The translations under genes and the position numbers were made by a program. Under the pieces are notes generated by a model. The model was given only the letters and a program-made list of their open reading frames with translations, did no database searches and had not been told where the DNA came from. Below are positions 52,909-62,168 of a DNA stretch of 64,000 bases, one piece after another; position 1 is the stretch's first letter; each line of letters opens with the position of its first letter. The DNA comes from Cellulophaga algicola DSM 14237 (GTDB lineage Bacteria; Bacteroidota; Bacteroidia; Flavobacteriales; Flavobacteriaceae), in NCBI RefSeq assembly GCF_000186265.1, contig NC_014934.1, positions 2,604,001-2,668,000 on the forward strand. Reading direction: 5' to 3'.

Positions 52909-53952
52909 ATGATGGAATCAGAAGAGCACTCAGAGGTAGAAAAAGACGACCTTTTTGAGCACCATAAAGTAGTAGCTTCTAAGGGGCAAGAACCGTTGAG
53001 AGTTGATAAATTTTTAATGAATTTCATTGAAAATGCTGTTCGAAATAAAATTCAACAAGCAGCAAGAGCTGGACATATTTGGGTTAATGATATTCAAGTG
53101 AAGCAGAATTACCGCGTAAAAGCTGGTGATGAAGTTCGGGTTCTTTTTGAGCACCCTCCGCATGAATTTTTATTGGTTCCAGAAGATATTCCTATAAACA
53201 TTGTTTATGAGGATGATGTATTGATGGTGGTAAATAAAGAACCTGGTATGGTAGTGCATCCTGGCCATGGTAATTATTCAGGGACCCTTATAAATGCTTT
53301 ATTACATCATACCAAGGATTTAGCGGTAAATAGTAATGAACGCCCAGGATTGGTTCATAGGATAGATAAGGATACCTCCGGACTTCTTGTTATTGCAAAA
53401 ACAGATGAAGCGATGACGTTTTTATCAAAGCAGTTTTTTGATAAAACTAGTGAACGTGAATATGTTGCCCTTGTTTGGGGAAATATGGAAGAAGATGAAG
53501 GCACTATAGAAGGTCATGTGGGTAGGCATCCATCAAACCGTTTACAAATGACCGTATTTCCTGATGGAGAACAAGGAAAAGATGCAGTTACTCATTTTAA
53601 AGTATTAGAGCGCTTAGGGTATTTAACCTTAATTTCTTGTAAGTTAGAAACAGGAAGAACACATCAAATTCGTGTTCATTTAAAATATATAGGACATACC
53701 TTATTTAACGATGAGCGTTACGGAGGAGAAAGAATATTGAAAGGAACCACATTTACAAAATACAAACAATTTGTAGATAATGCCTTTAAGATATTGCCTA
53801 GACAAGCATTACATGCTAAGACATTAGGATTTGTGCACCCAGTTACTAAAGAATTTATGCGTTTTGATTCAGAAATACCTGAAGATATGGCAAATTGTAT
53901 TGATAAATGGCGTGCTTATGCAAAACATAGTGCTGAAAGTTCAGACGAATAG
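52909..53952 (+). CDS. rluD: 23S rRNA pseudouridine synthase, RluD type
   Basis: A 347-residue RluA-family enzyme from ATG 52909 (next ATG 52912 is equivalent), 1 base after the PASTA stop. S4-like RNA-binding part: LRVDKFLMNFIENAVRNKIQ and IWVNDIQVKQNYRVKAGDEV. The catalytic Asp lies in GLVHRIDKDTSGLLVIAK, and the ETGRTHQIRVHL motif is present. RluD modifies helix 69. RluA or RluC activity is possible, but domain structure and context favour RluD. Confidence 0.93.
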   Translation: MMESEEHSEVEKDDLFEHHKVVASKGQEPLRVDKFLMNFIENAVRNKIQQAARAGHIWVNDIQVKQNYRVKAGDEVRVLFEHPPHEFLLVPEDIPINIVYEDDVLMVVNKEPGMVVHPGHGNYSGTLINALLHHTKDLAVNSNERPGLVHRIDKDTSGLLVIAKTDEAMTFLSKQFFDKTSEREYVALVWGNMEEDEGTIEGHVGRHPSNRLQMTVFPDGEQGKDAVTHFKVLERLGYLTLISCKLETGRTHQIRVHLKYIGHTLFNDERYGGERILKGTTFTKYKQFVDNAFKILPRQALHAKTLGFVHPVTKEFMRFDSEIPEDMANCIDKWRAYAKHSAESSDE

Positions 53953-53969
53953 ATTTTATGAATACAGTT

Positions 53970-54004
53970 ATAAAAAACCCATCTTAAGCGATGGGTTTTT
54001 TATA
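53970..54004 (+). terminator. Terminator after rluD
   Basis: A 12-base stem AAAAAACCCATC / GATGGGTTTTTT with a 6-base loop, 17 bases after the rluD stop. The stem extends by further TA pairs on each side. Confidence 0.88.
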
Positions 54005-54069
54005 GGTTATCTTTAGTAATTTTGTTGGGAAAAATATAGCTCAATTAGTGAAGAATTAAAAAGCATCAG

Positions 54070-54831
54070 ATGAAAATTGTAATCTCTCCAGCGAAGTCCT
54101 TAGATTTTAAAACCGAATTACCTACAACAAAACATACCGTACCTGCATTTTTGGAGCATTCTATAAAATTGAATACAGTTTTAAAAAAGAAAAAGCCAAA
54201 AGACTTATCAGAATTAATGCATATTTCCGATAATTTGGCGCAACTAAATTGGGGTAGAAATCAGGATTTTTCTGTGCCCTTTACACCAGAAAATGCGCGC
54301 CCTGCAGTGTTTGCTTTTAGTGGTGATGTATACCAAGGATTGGATGCTTATAGTTTAAAGGAAATTAAAATAGCGGAGTTGCAAGATAAGCTACGCATCT
54401 TATCTGGCTTATATGGTATTTTAAAACCCTTAGATTTAATGCAAGCCTACCGCTTAGAAATGGGAACGAGCATGAAAGTAGGGAGTGCCAAAAACTTATA
54501 CGAATTTTGGAAGAAAGATATTACTGCATCTTTAAATTCTGAATTGGAAGAAGGGGAGTTGTTTGTAAACCTAGCGAGCAATGAATATTTTAGTGCTGTA
54601 GATGAGAAAAACTTAAAAGTGCCTGTAATTGCTCCTATTTTTAAAGATTGGAAAAACGATAAATTAAAAATAATAAGCTTCTATGCTAAAAAAGCAAGAG
54701 GTGCTATGGTAAGGTATATTGTAGATGAAAAAGTCAATTCTCTAGAAGAATTAAGAGGTTTTAATATAGACGGGTATCTCTTTAGTAAAGAGCATACCTT
54801 AAAAGAAAATCAGCCTGTATTTATTCGGTAA
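54070..54831 (+). CDS. yaaA: Peroxide stress protein YaaA (DUF328)
   Basis: A 253-residue YaaA-family protein that in E. coli limits intracellular iron and damage from hydrogen peroxide. MKIVISPAKSLDF at the N-terminus, FAFSGDVYQGLDAYSL, LRILSGLYGILKPLD, NLASNEYFSAVD and FYAKKARGAMVRYIV are all typical. It converges with the THX gene, ending 44 bases from its stop; the palindromic terminator lies between and partly in THX. Confidence 0.95.
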   Translation: MKIVISPAKSLDFKTELPTTKHTVPAFLEHSIKLNTVLKKKKPKDLSELMHISDNLAQLNWGRNQDFSVPFTPENARPAVFAFSGDVYQGLDAYSLKEIKIAELQDKLRILSGLYGILKPLDLMQAYRLEMGTSMKVGSAKNLYEFWKKDITASLNSELEEGELFVNLASNEYFSAVDEKNLKVPVIAPIFKDWKNDKLKIISFYAKKARGAMVRYIVDEKVNSLEELRGFNIDGYLFSKEHTLKENQPVFIR

Positions 54832-54854
54832 TTATCAAGGTTTGAGTTTTTTTA

Positions 54855-54884
54855 AAAAAGTAACTACAGCTGTAGTTACTTTTT
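54855..54884. terminator. Perfect 30-base palindrome, shared terminator of yaaA and THX
   Basis: A perfect palindrome centred at AGCT (54868-54871), with AAAAAG and CTTTTT ends, followed by T-rich sequence on the plus side. Its right arm covers the THX stop codon (54876-54878). Confidence 0.85.
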
Positions 54885-55004
54885 CTTTTTTATTGCAATT
54901 TTTTCTTCAACACTCGGTCTTCTTTTAATTTTCTTAGGTCTTCTCACTCCAAAAGAATTATTGGATATTTTACCTTTTCTAGATTTCTTATCTCCTTTTC
55001 CCAT
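54876..55004 (-). CDS. 30S ribosomal protein THX
   Basis: A 42-residue, extremely basic protein on the minus strand, ATG at 55004. It starts with MGKGDKKSRKGKISNNSFG and continues VRRPKKIKRRPS, the pattern of the small ribosomal protein THX known from Thermus and widespread in Bacteroidota. It carries no other domain. A -7 box TAAATTTG lies 21 bases upstream. The stop codon lies in the palindromic terminator. It sits alone between yaaA and the pyruvate carboxylase gene. Automated pipelines can miss it because of size. Confidence 0.85.
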   Translation of the reverse strand: MGKGDKKSRKGKISNNSFGVRRPKKIKRRPSVEEKIAIKKKK

Positions 55005-55025
55005 GATTTCTTTTTATTAAAATTA

Positions 55026-55033
55026 CAAATTTA
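55026..55033 (-). promoter_or_regulatory. TAnnTTTG -7 box, THX gene
   Basis: TAAATTTG on the minus strand, 21 bases before the THX ATG; matches the -7 consensus. Confidence 0.5.
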
Positions 55034-55195
55034 AAGACTAGAAAAGAAATCTAAGGATCATGAACTTTAGAATAGTTTTGTAAGCAATTATTTAAAATTT
55101 GTTTCAAAAGTTAATTTACATAATAGATTTCCTTTTCCTTGCTTAAATTGCTGACAAATTGCAATAAAAAGGGTTAATTAAATGCATTAGATTAA

Positions 55196-55226
55196 TTGTG
55201 ATGCACTTTCAAAAAATGTAACTTTA
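55196..55226 (+). promoter_or_regulatory. Promoter of pyruvate carboxylase gene (TTG-N20-TAACTTTA)
   Basis: A -33-like TTG at 55196-55198 and a -7-like TAACTTTA at 55219-55226 (last base A in place of G), spacer 20. Transcription from about 55232 would exclude the upstream ATG at 55229 and favour ATG 55292. Confidence 0.5.
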
Positions 55227-55291
55227 CGATGTTTGTGCGTTGCATAAATTTTCAACGTTTTTATAAAAAAAAACTAACCACAGAAAATTAC

Positions 55292-58200
55292 ATGGAAATC
55301 AAAAAGGTTTTAGTAGCAAATAGAGGAGAAATAGCAATTCGTATTTTTAGAGCTTGTGTAGAAATAGGCATAAAAACAGTTGGAATCTATACCTATGAAG
55401 ATCGGTATTCTTTACACCGGTATAAAGCAGATGAATGCTATCAGATTGGTGAAGAGAACGAACCTTTAAAACCTTATTTAGATATTAATGCCATTATTGC
55501 AGTGGCAAAAGATAATGATGTAGATGCCATACACCCTGGGTATGGATTCTTATCTGAAAATGCCAAATTTGCGCAAGCATGTGAGGATAATGGTATTATT
55601 TTTATTGGACCTAAAGTTTCGGTATTAAAAGCATTAGGAGATAAGATTACAGCAAAAGAGGTTGCTGTTGCCAATCATATTCCAGTAATACAAAGTAGTA
55701 CGGAAGATTTAGTAACGGTTGAAATTGCATTATCGGAAGCAATACGCATTGGTTTTCCAGTAATGCTTAAAGCTGCTTCTGGTGGTGGTGGTCGCGGAAT
55801 GCGAGTAATTAGAACAGAAGACGAATTAAGAAAAGGGTTTCCGGAAGCTAGACGAGAGTCTTTAAATGCTTTTGGAGACGATACTGTTTTCTTAGAGAAA
55901 TTTGTAGAAAACCCAAAACATATAGAAATACAAATTGTTGCCGATTTACATGGTAATATTGTACACTTATATGAGCGTGATTGTTCTGTGCAACGTAGGT
56001 ATCAAAAAGTAATTGAATTTGCTCCTTCCTTTGGCTTGCCGCAAGAAACATTAAATAGCCTGTATACGCATGCTATTAATATTTGTAAAGCGGTAAATTA
56101 CAATAATATTGGTACAGTAGAATTTTTGGTAGATGATGATGGCAGTATCTATTTTATTGAAGTTAATCCTAGAGTTCAGGTAGAGCATACGGTTACAGAA
56201 ATGATTACCAATATAGATTTGATTAAAACACAAATCTTTATTGCTGGTGGGTACAAATTATCAGATCAACAGATAAAAATTGAAAGTCAAGAATCTGTAA
56301 TAGTTACAGGATATGCCTTACAATGCAGAATTACTACAGAAGATCCTGCGAACGATTTTAAACCAGATTATGGGGTTGTAACAACCTACCGCAGTGCGTC
56401 CGGTCTGGGAATTAGATTAGATGCAGGTAGTGTATACCAAGGGGTGGTTATTTCACCATTCTTTGATTCTATGTTGGTGAAAGTGTCTGCGATTAGTAGA
56501 ACCTTAGATGGCTCTTGTAGAAAAATGCGTAGAGCATTGGCAGAATTCCGTATTCGTGGTGTACAAACCAATATGGCGTTCTTAGATAATATTTTAAAAC
56601 ATCAAACTTTTAGAGATGGTAATGTTACGGTGAATTTTATTAAAAATGAACCGAAGCTTTTCGAATTTGTAGAGCCTCGTGATCGTGCAAATAAATTAGT
56701 ACACTTTTTAGGTGATGTTATTGTTAACGGAAATCCTGATGTAAAAAAGAAAGATCCTAAGCATGTATTTTCAAAACCAATAGTTCCTGCCTACCCTAAA
56801 TTTGATCCGTATCCGAAAGGAACAAAAGACTTGTTGACGGAATTAGGGCCTGAGAAGTTCTCTGAGTGGCTAAAGAATGAAAAGAAAGTTCATTTTACAG
56901 ATACCACCATGCGCGATGCACACCAAAGTTTGTTGGCAACACGGATGCGTACTATAGATATGATGAAAGTAGCAGAGGGCTATGCTAAAAATCATCCAGA
57001 AATTTTCAGTATGGAAGTTTGGGGTGGTGCTACTTTTGATGTGTGCTTGCGCTTTTTGCAAGAAAACCCTTGGGAACGTCTAGCGAGTTTGCGTAAGGCA
57101 ATGCCAAATGTATTATTGCAAATGCTAATCAGAGGATCAAATGGAGTAGGGTATACTGCGTATCCTGATAATCTAATTCAGAAATTTGTAGAGCAATCCT
57201 GGGAAACAGGAGTCGATGTTTTCAGGATTTTCGATTCCCTAAACTGGATGAAATCTATAGCACCTTGTATTGAGCATGTAAGAACAAAAACAGGAGGTTT
57301 GGCAGAAGGCTCTATTTGCTATACAGGTGATATTTTAGATGCATCTAAAACCAAATACGATTTAAAATATTATGTTCAATTAGCAAAAGATATTGAAAAT
57401 GCTGGGGCACATATTTTAGGCGTAAAAGATATGGCTGGTTTGTTAAAACCTTATGCTGCCTATGAATTGATTTCTGCTTTAAAATCTGAGATTAATATTC
57501 CTATACATTTACATACCCACGATACATCATCAACACAAGCAGCCATGTATTTAAAGGCAGTGGAAGCTGGAGTAGATGTGGTTGATGTTGCGTTAGGCGG
57601 ATTGTCAGGGTTAACCTCACAGCCTAATTTTAATTCGGTGGTTGAAATGTTGCGTTTTACGGAAAGAGCAAATAATTTAAACACTGAAAAACTAGCAGAG
57701 TATTCTAACTATTGGGAAACGGTTCGTAATTACTATTACACGTTTGAGTCTGGATTAAAATCAGGAACAGGTGAAGTGTATACGCATGAAATCCCTGGAG
57801 GGCAATACTCCAACTTAAAAGGTCAAGCAATAGCCTTAGGTTTGGAAGATAAATTTCCTGAGATTACTAAAATGTATGGTGAGGTGAATCAGCTTTTTGG
57901 TGATGTTATCAAAGTAACGCCGAGCTCTAAAGTAGTAGGCGATATGGCGCAATATATGATCGGTAACAGTTTAACCGTTAATGATGTATTGACAAAAGGA
58001 CAAGATATTTCATTCCCAGAATCAGTAAAGAGTTTCTTTAGAGGAGATTTAGGACAACCTGTTGGTGGGTTTCCAAAAGAGCTGCAGAAAATCATCCTAA
58101 AAGATGAAATTCCATATACAGAAAGACCAAATGCGCATTTAGAACCTATAGATTTTGATAAAGAGTTTAAATCTTTCAAAAGAAAATTTAAAAAAGGTAT

Positions 58201-58744
58201 GGGTAGAGATCTTGAGATAACAGATTTCTTATCCTATAAATTATATCCAAAAGTATTTACAGATGCATATAATAATCATGTAAAATATGGTAACGTAATG
58301 AATATACCTACCAAAAATTTCTTCTATGGTATGGAAATAGGAGAAGAGATTATGGTAGAATTAGATCGGGGTAAAAATGTTTTAATTTCTCTAATGTTAA
58401 AAGGAGAACCAGATGAGTCTGGTAACGTGAGTATCTATTTTAAAGTAAACGGACAATTACGAAATGTTGTAATAAAAGACACTTCTGTAAAAGTTACCAA
58501 AATAGAAAATGTTAAAGCAAATGCTGAAGATGAAAAACAAATTGGTGCACCTTTGCAAGGCTTGTTGTCTACTGTTTTAGTAAAGAAAGGTCAAGAAGTA
58601 AAACGAAACCAACCTTTATTCGTTATTGAAGCTATGAAAATGGAAACTACGGTTACGGCTACAGAAGAAGGTGTAGTAGCGAGTGTTCAATTAACAGGAG
58701 GATCTTTGGTGAATTCTGAGGATTTGGTCTTAACATTAAAATAG
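55292..58744 (+). CDS. pyc: Pyruvate carboxylase
   Basis: A 1150-residue single-chain pyruvate carboxylase making oxaloacetate from pyruvate, ATP and bicarbonate. Domains in order: biotin carboxylase (about 1-450; KKVLVANRGEIAIRIFRACVE, ASGGGGRGMRV, FIEVNPRVQVEHTVTE), carboxyltransferase (about 540-810; DTTMRDAHQSLLATRMRT), the central/PYC_OADA part, and C-terminal biotinyl domain with biotinylated Lys1116 in IEAMKMET. The ATG at 55229 would add 21 residues without family match and precedes the probable transcription start. A terminator lies after it, then PEP carboxylase. BirA at 44 kb should attach biotin. Confidence 0.96.
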   Translation: MEIKKVLVANRGEIAIRIFRACVEIGIKTVGIYTYEDRYSLHRYKADECYQIGEENEPLKPYLDINAIIAVAKDNDVDAIHPGYGFLSENAKFAQACEDNGIIFIGPKVSVLKALGDKITAKEVAVANHIPVIQSSTEDLVTVEIALSEAIRIGFPVMLKAASGGGGRGMRVIRTEDELRKGFPEARRESLNAFGDDTVFLEKFVENPKHIEIQIVADLHGNIVHLYERDCSVQRRYQKVIEFAPSFGLPQETLNSLYTHAINICKAVNYNNIGTVEFLVDDDGSIYFIEVNPRVQVEHTVTEMITNIDLIKTQIFIAGGYKLSDQQIKIESQESVIVTGYALQCRITTEDPANDFKPDYGVVTTYRSASGLGIRLDAGSVYQGVVISPFFDSMLVKVSAISRTLDGSCRKMRRALAEFRIRGVQTNMAFLDNILKHQTFRDGNVTVNFIKNEPKLFEFVEPRDRANKLVHFLGDVIVNGNPDVKKKDPKHVFSKPIVPAYPKFDPYPKGTKDLLTELGPEKFSEWLKNEKKVHFTDTTMRDAHQSLLATRMRTIDMMKVAEGYAKNHPEIFSMEVWGGATFDVCLRFLQENPWERLASLRKAMPNVLLQMLIRGSNGVGYTAYPDNLIQKFVEQSWETGVDVFRIFDSLNWMKSIAPCIEHVRTKTGGLAEGSICYTGDILDASKTKYDLKYYVQLAKDIENAGAHILGVKDMAGLLKPYAAYELISALKSEINIPIHLHTHDTSSTQAAMYLKAVEAGVDVVDVALGGLSGLTSQPNFNSVVEMLRFTERANNLNTEKLAEYSNYWETVRNYYYTFESGLKSGTGEVYTHEIPGGQYSNLKGQAIALGLEDKFPEITKMYGEVNQLFGDVIKVTPSSKVVGDMAQYMIGNSLTVNDVLTKGQDISFPESVKSFFRGDLGQPVGGFPKELQKIILKDEIPYTERPNAHLEPIDFDKEFKSFKRKFKKGMGRDLEITDFLSYKLYPKVFTDAYNNHVKYGNVMNIPTKNFFYGMEIGEEIMVELDRGKNVLISLMLKGEPDESGNVSIYFKVNGQLRNVVIKDTSVKVTKIENVKANAEDEKQIGAPLQGLLSTVLVKKGQEVKRNQPLFVIEAMKMETTVTATEEGVVASVQLTGGSLVNSEDLVLTLK

Positions 58745-58765
58745 AGGTTTAAGTATAAAGTATAC

Positions 58766-58798
58766 TTCCCTTTGGCTACTTTAGCGAAAGGGAATTTA
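58766..58798 (+). terminator. Terminator after pyruvate carboxylase
   Basis: The outer stem TTCCCTTT (58766-58773) / AAAGGGAA (58787-58794) and an inner stem GCTA/TAGC form one long hairpin with a 3-base loop, followed by TTTATT. It lies 21 bases after the stop. Confidence 0.85.
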
Positions 58799-58874
58799 TT
58801 AAGTCTGCCAATTTAAATAACGGTAGATTTAAATGAAGAAAAAAAGAAAATTTAGGTTTAGTTAGCTATAATAT

Positions 58875-61421
58875 ATGAAAGAAGTACAGCGATTAGAAGA
58901 ATTTAAGAAGTCGGTAAATAATAAGTTTAATGTTTACAATAGTTTGTTTTTGAACTTACCTTATCGAAATATAGAAAATGTAGGTATGGTTCTTCCGTTA
59001 ATGTTAGACCAATGTCAAAAAGGATTGAAATCTGGACAAAATCCGAAAGAAATTTTAGAAGCTTTCTTTGAGAATTTTATGGCGATAGATTCAGAAAAAG
59101 AACGAATCGATTTTATGTTTCGTATCATTCAGTATGTAGAACGCCAAGTAGTATTGTATGATAGTGTTGAGGATGCAGCATTTCCAAAAATATATAAGCA
59201 TAGCAATAACTTAGCGATTAAGGATTATTTTGAGTTGGTTGATAAGAATAAAAGTTGGGATAAAATTTCAGATCATTTGTCTAATTTTAGTGCCCGTTTG
59301 GTATTAACAGCACACCCTACACAATTTTACACTCCTGCTGTTTTAGATATTATTTCAGAATTAAGAACACTTATTTTGGAAGATAATATTGATGATATTG
59401 ATATTACCTTACAGCAATTAGGCCTTACTTCTTTGATTAACTCAAAGAAGCCAACACCTTTAGATGAAGCTAAAAATATTATTTACATTTTACGTAATGT
59501 CTATTATGATGCCGTAGGGGAGCTATATGCTTATTTAAAAAGCAATATTAATAATTCAGAATTTGAAAATTATAACATCATGAAATTAGGCTTCTGGCCT
59601 GGAGGTGACCGTGATGGTAATCCATACGTTACCGCAGATATTACTAATGATGTGGCAGATGAATTGCGTATTACTTTAATGAAATGCTATTACAACGATT
59701 TAAAAAAATTACAACAGAAACTTACATTTAGTGGTCTTCAAGATGATATTAATAAATTAAGAGGTAGTTTGTATACAGCAATGTTTAATCCATTGAAACG
59801 TGTAGGCTATCAAGAAATTATAACTCCACTAACACAGATAAGAACTGTTTTAGTAGCGCGTTATCATTCTTTATATATAGAAGAGCTTGATTATTTTATA
59901 GATAAAGTAAAGATTTTTAAAACACATTTTGCTACTCTTGATATCCGCCAGGATCATAGCATGCATACCACAGTCATTACAGAAATCTTAATAAGAAATG
60001 GTTTCATAAAAGAAAATTTAGAGGAGCTTTCTGAAAAAAAATTAATCGATATTCTTCTACATGAAAAACTTAAGCTAAAAGTTTTTGACTACAATGAGGA
60101 CATCACACAAGAAACCATTAAGAACGTTTTACAACTAAAATCAATTCAAGAAAAGAATGGAGAAGAAGGGTGTAACCGTTATATCATCAGTAATTCTGAA
60201 GATATATTTTCTGTATTATATGTATTTGCATTATTTAGATGGTGTGGTTGGGATGCTAAAAAAATAAGTTTTGATATTGTTCCCCTTTTTGAAACTATGA
60301 AAGGGATGGAAGAATCTGAAGGAATCATGCAACGCTTGTTTGATATGCCGGAATATATGGCACACGTTAAACAACGATCTGAAAAGCAAACGATGATGTT
60401 AGGCTTCTCTGATGGAACTAAAGATGGTGGGTATTTAAAAGCCAACTGGTCTATCCTCAAAACTAAAGAAAGCTTATCGGGAGTTTGTGCTAAAAATAAT
60501 ATCAAAGCAATTTTCTTTGATGGTCGTGGAGGCCCACCAGCACGTGGTGGAGGTAAAACACACCGTTTTTACGCTGCTCAAACAAAAGATATTGCGAATA
60601 ACGAAATCCAATTAACCATACAAGGACAAACAATTACAAGTACCTATGGTACCAAAGAGCAGTTTGTATATAATTGTGAGCAGCTATTAACAGCTGGCTT
60701 ATCTAATAGTTTTTATGGCGATAAAAATGTAATTACCAAAGATCAAAGAGGCCTTATTGAGCAACTTTCAGAGTTAAGTTTTGAAAAGTATGATGCACTT
60801 AAACATCACGATAAGTTTATGGCGTATTTAGAAAATATGAGCACGCTTAAATATTATACTAAAGCAAACATAGGAAGTAGACCGGGCAAACGTGGTAATA
60901 AAGCAAAATTAGAGCTTTCTGATCTTAGAGCAATATCCTTTGTAGGTTCATGGAGTCAGTTAAAGCAAAACGTTCCAGGATACTTTGGTTTAGGTACTGC
61001 GATAAAGACGATGAAAGACAAAGGTAGAATGGAAGAGGTAAAAGGACTTTATGAAAATGTGCCTGTATTTAGAGCTTTAATGTCTAATAGTATGATGGCT
61101 TTATCTAAATGCTATTTTGAATTAACGGCGTACATGAGAGAAGACGAGGAATATGGAGATTTCTGGATTATTCTTAAAAATGAATATGACCTTTCTAAAG
61201 AGATGCTTTTAGAGATTTCTGGAATGGAAATTTTAATGGAAAAAGAAGCTATTTCGCGAGAGTCTATAAAAATTCGTGAGAATATTGTATTGCCATTGTT
61301 AGTGATACAGCAGTATGCCTTACAGAAAATAGGTGAAGAATCTTCCTTTAAAGAACTGTACGAAAAAATAGTAACACGTTCGCTTTATGGAAATATTAAT
61401 GCGAGTCGTAACTCAGCATAA
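58875..61421 (+). CDS. ppc: Phosphoenolpyruvate carboxylase
   Basis: An 848-residue enzyme forming oxaloacetate from PEP and bicarbonate. The catalytic His147 lies in LTAHPTQFY; GGDRDGNPYVTADIT (second signature), SDGTKDGGYLKANW, and FDGRGGPPARGGGKTHR (the FHGRGGxxGRGGGP region in Bacteroidota form) are visible. The C-terminus ends near R-N-S-A, where most PEPCs have xNTG; the usual NTG motif is thus modified, as expected for this branch. It stands alone after the pyruvate carboxylase terminator, and is closed by its own hairpin. Confidence 0.94.
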   Translation: MKEVQRLEEFKKSVNNKFNVYNSLFLNLPYRNIENVGMVLPLMLDQCQKGLKSGQNPKEILEAFFENFMAIDSEKERIDFMFRIIQYVERQVVLYDSVEDAAFPKIYKHSNNLAIKDYFELVDKNKSWDKISDHLSNFSARLVLTAHPTQFYTPAVLDIISELRTLILEDNIDDIDITLQQLGLTSLINSKKPTPLDEAKNIIYILRNVYYDAVGELYAYLKSNINNSEFENYNIMKLGFWPGGDRDGNPYVTADITNDVADELRITLMKCYYNDLKKLQQKLTFSGLQDDINKLRGSLYTAMFNPLKRVGYQEIITPLTQIRTVLVARYHSLYIEELDYFIDKVKIFKTHFATLDIRQDHSMHTTVITEILIRNGFIKENLEELSEKKLIDILLHEKLKLKVFDYNEDITQETIKNVLQLKSIQEKNGEEGCNRYIISNSEDIFSVLYVFALFRWCGWDAKKISFDIVPLFETMKGMEESEGIMQRLFDMPEYMAHVKQRSEKQTMMLGFSDGTKDGGYLKANWSILKTKESLSGVCAKNNIKAIFFDGRGGPPARGGGKTHRFYAAQTKDIANNEIQLTIQGQTITSTYGTKEQFVYNCEQLLTAGLSNSFYGDKNVITKDQRGLIEQLSELSFEKYDALKHHDKFMAYLENMSTLKYYTKANIGSRPGKRGNKAKLELSDLRAISFVGSWSQLKQNVPGYFGLGTAIKTMKDKGRMEEVKGLYENVPVFRALMSNSMMALSKCYFELTAYMREDEEYGDFWIILKNEYDLSKEMLLEISGMEILMEKEAISRESIKIRENIVLPLLVIQQYALQKIGEESSFKELYEKIVTRSLYGNINASRNSA

Positions 61422-61442
61422 AATTATAAATTATAAATTTTT

Positions 61443-61480
61443 TAAAAACCTGTAGTCTCTTAGAGATTGCAGGTTTTTTA
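61443..61480 (+). terminator. Terminator after PEP carboxylase
   Basis: The inverted repeat AAAAACCTG...GTCTC / GAGAT...CAGGTTTTT with a small loop and T tract, 22-59 bases past the stop; one or two mismatches in the middle of the stem. Confidence 0.8.
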
Positions 61481-61490
61481 TCTTTAGCCT

Positions 61491-62168
61491 ATGACTAAAA
61501 AAATATTCCTCCATACCCATCCCTATAAACCCTTTCTTTTTCAGGAAGCCACGAAGCTCATTGTAGGTACTTTGCCACCACCTAGGTTTACGATGGGAGC
61601 TTTAAAAGAAGGAGACGTAAATTTTTGTTATGGAAGTAGAGATGGACAATTATGGCCAATTTTAGATCGCATTTTTGAACTAGATTTATTGTTTGAAACT
61701 TCTGATGCCGCAATAGCACAACGGAAGGATTTTTTAAAACGTCAGAAAATTGGAGTTTGTGACATTGTTGAAAGTGCGGAACGCATAAAGATTGATGCGT
61801 CTGATTTAGGAATGCAGAATATTCAATTACGAAATGTTATTGGGTATCTAAAGCAGTATCCCAATGTAGATACTTTATTGTTTACAGGAGGGAATAGTAA
61901 AAATGGACCTGAATATTTTTTTAGAAAACATTTAAAAGACCATAATATTAAGCTTGAAGTCTTATCAGATATTGTACCGCGCATCCATCAATTTCAATTA
62001 GGAGATAGATGTATTAAAACAGTATCCTTAACGGCACCTTCAGGAGCAGCCAATAGGGCTGTGGGTGGTTTTGAGGCTTATAAAATGATGAAAAATAAAA
62101 ACCCGGAATTCAATACCATTGATTTCCGGGTTTTACAGTATAGACAATTTTTTAAAAATTCAATTTAA
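61491..62168 (+). CDS. Uracil-DNA glycosylase superfamily protein
   Basis: A 225-residue protein of the UDG fold in the MUG/TDG-like area. KLIVGTLPPP near residue 24 corresponds to the motif-1 strand (with G-T-L-P-P-P), CYGSRDGQLWPILDRIF follows, IGVCDIVESAERI, LLFTGGNSKNGPEYFF, and LTAPSGAANRAVGG (motif-2-like, with S/A) are visible. Substrate is unproven. The last ~25 residues (KNPEFNTIDFRVLQYRQFF) lie over a strong hairpin and resemble the short frame at 63773. Overlaps the repeat lipoprotein gene by 4 bases (convergent). Confidence 0.75.
   Translation: MTKKIFLHTHPYKPFLFQEATKLIVGTLPPPRFTMGALKEGDVNFCYGSRDGQLWPILDRIFELDLLFETSDAAIAQRKDFLKRQKIGVCDIVESAERIKIDASDLGMQNIQLRNVIGYLKQYPNVDTLLFTGGNSKNGPEYFFRKHLKDHNIKLEVLSDIVPRIHQFQLGDRCIKTVSLTAPSGAANRAVGGFEAYKMMKNKNPEFNTIDFRVLQYRQFFKNSI
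62097..62134 (+). terminator. Terminator-like hairpin inside the UDG-like coding end
   Basis: AAAAACCCGGAA (62097-62108) pairs with TTCCGGGTTTT (62124-62134), loop 15 bases. It lies 34 bases before the stop and encodes NPEFNTIDFRVL. It could end transcripts of both convergent genes. Confidence 0.55.

Noticed and set aside
55229-55291. Upstream ATG for pyruvate carboxylase
   Set aside because: It would sit before or at the probable transcription start and adds 21 residues without similarity to the biotin carboxylase N-terminus.
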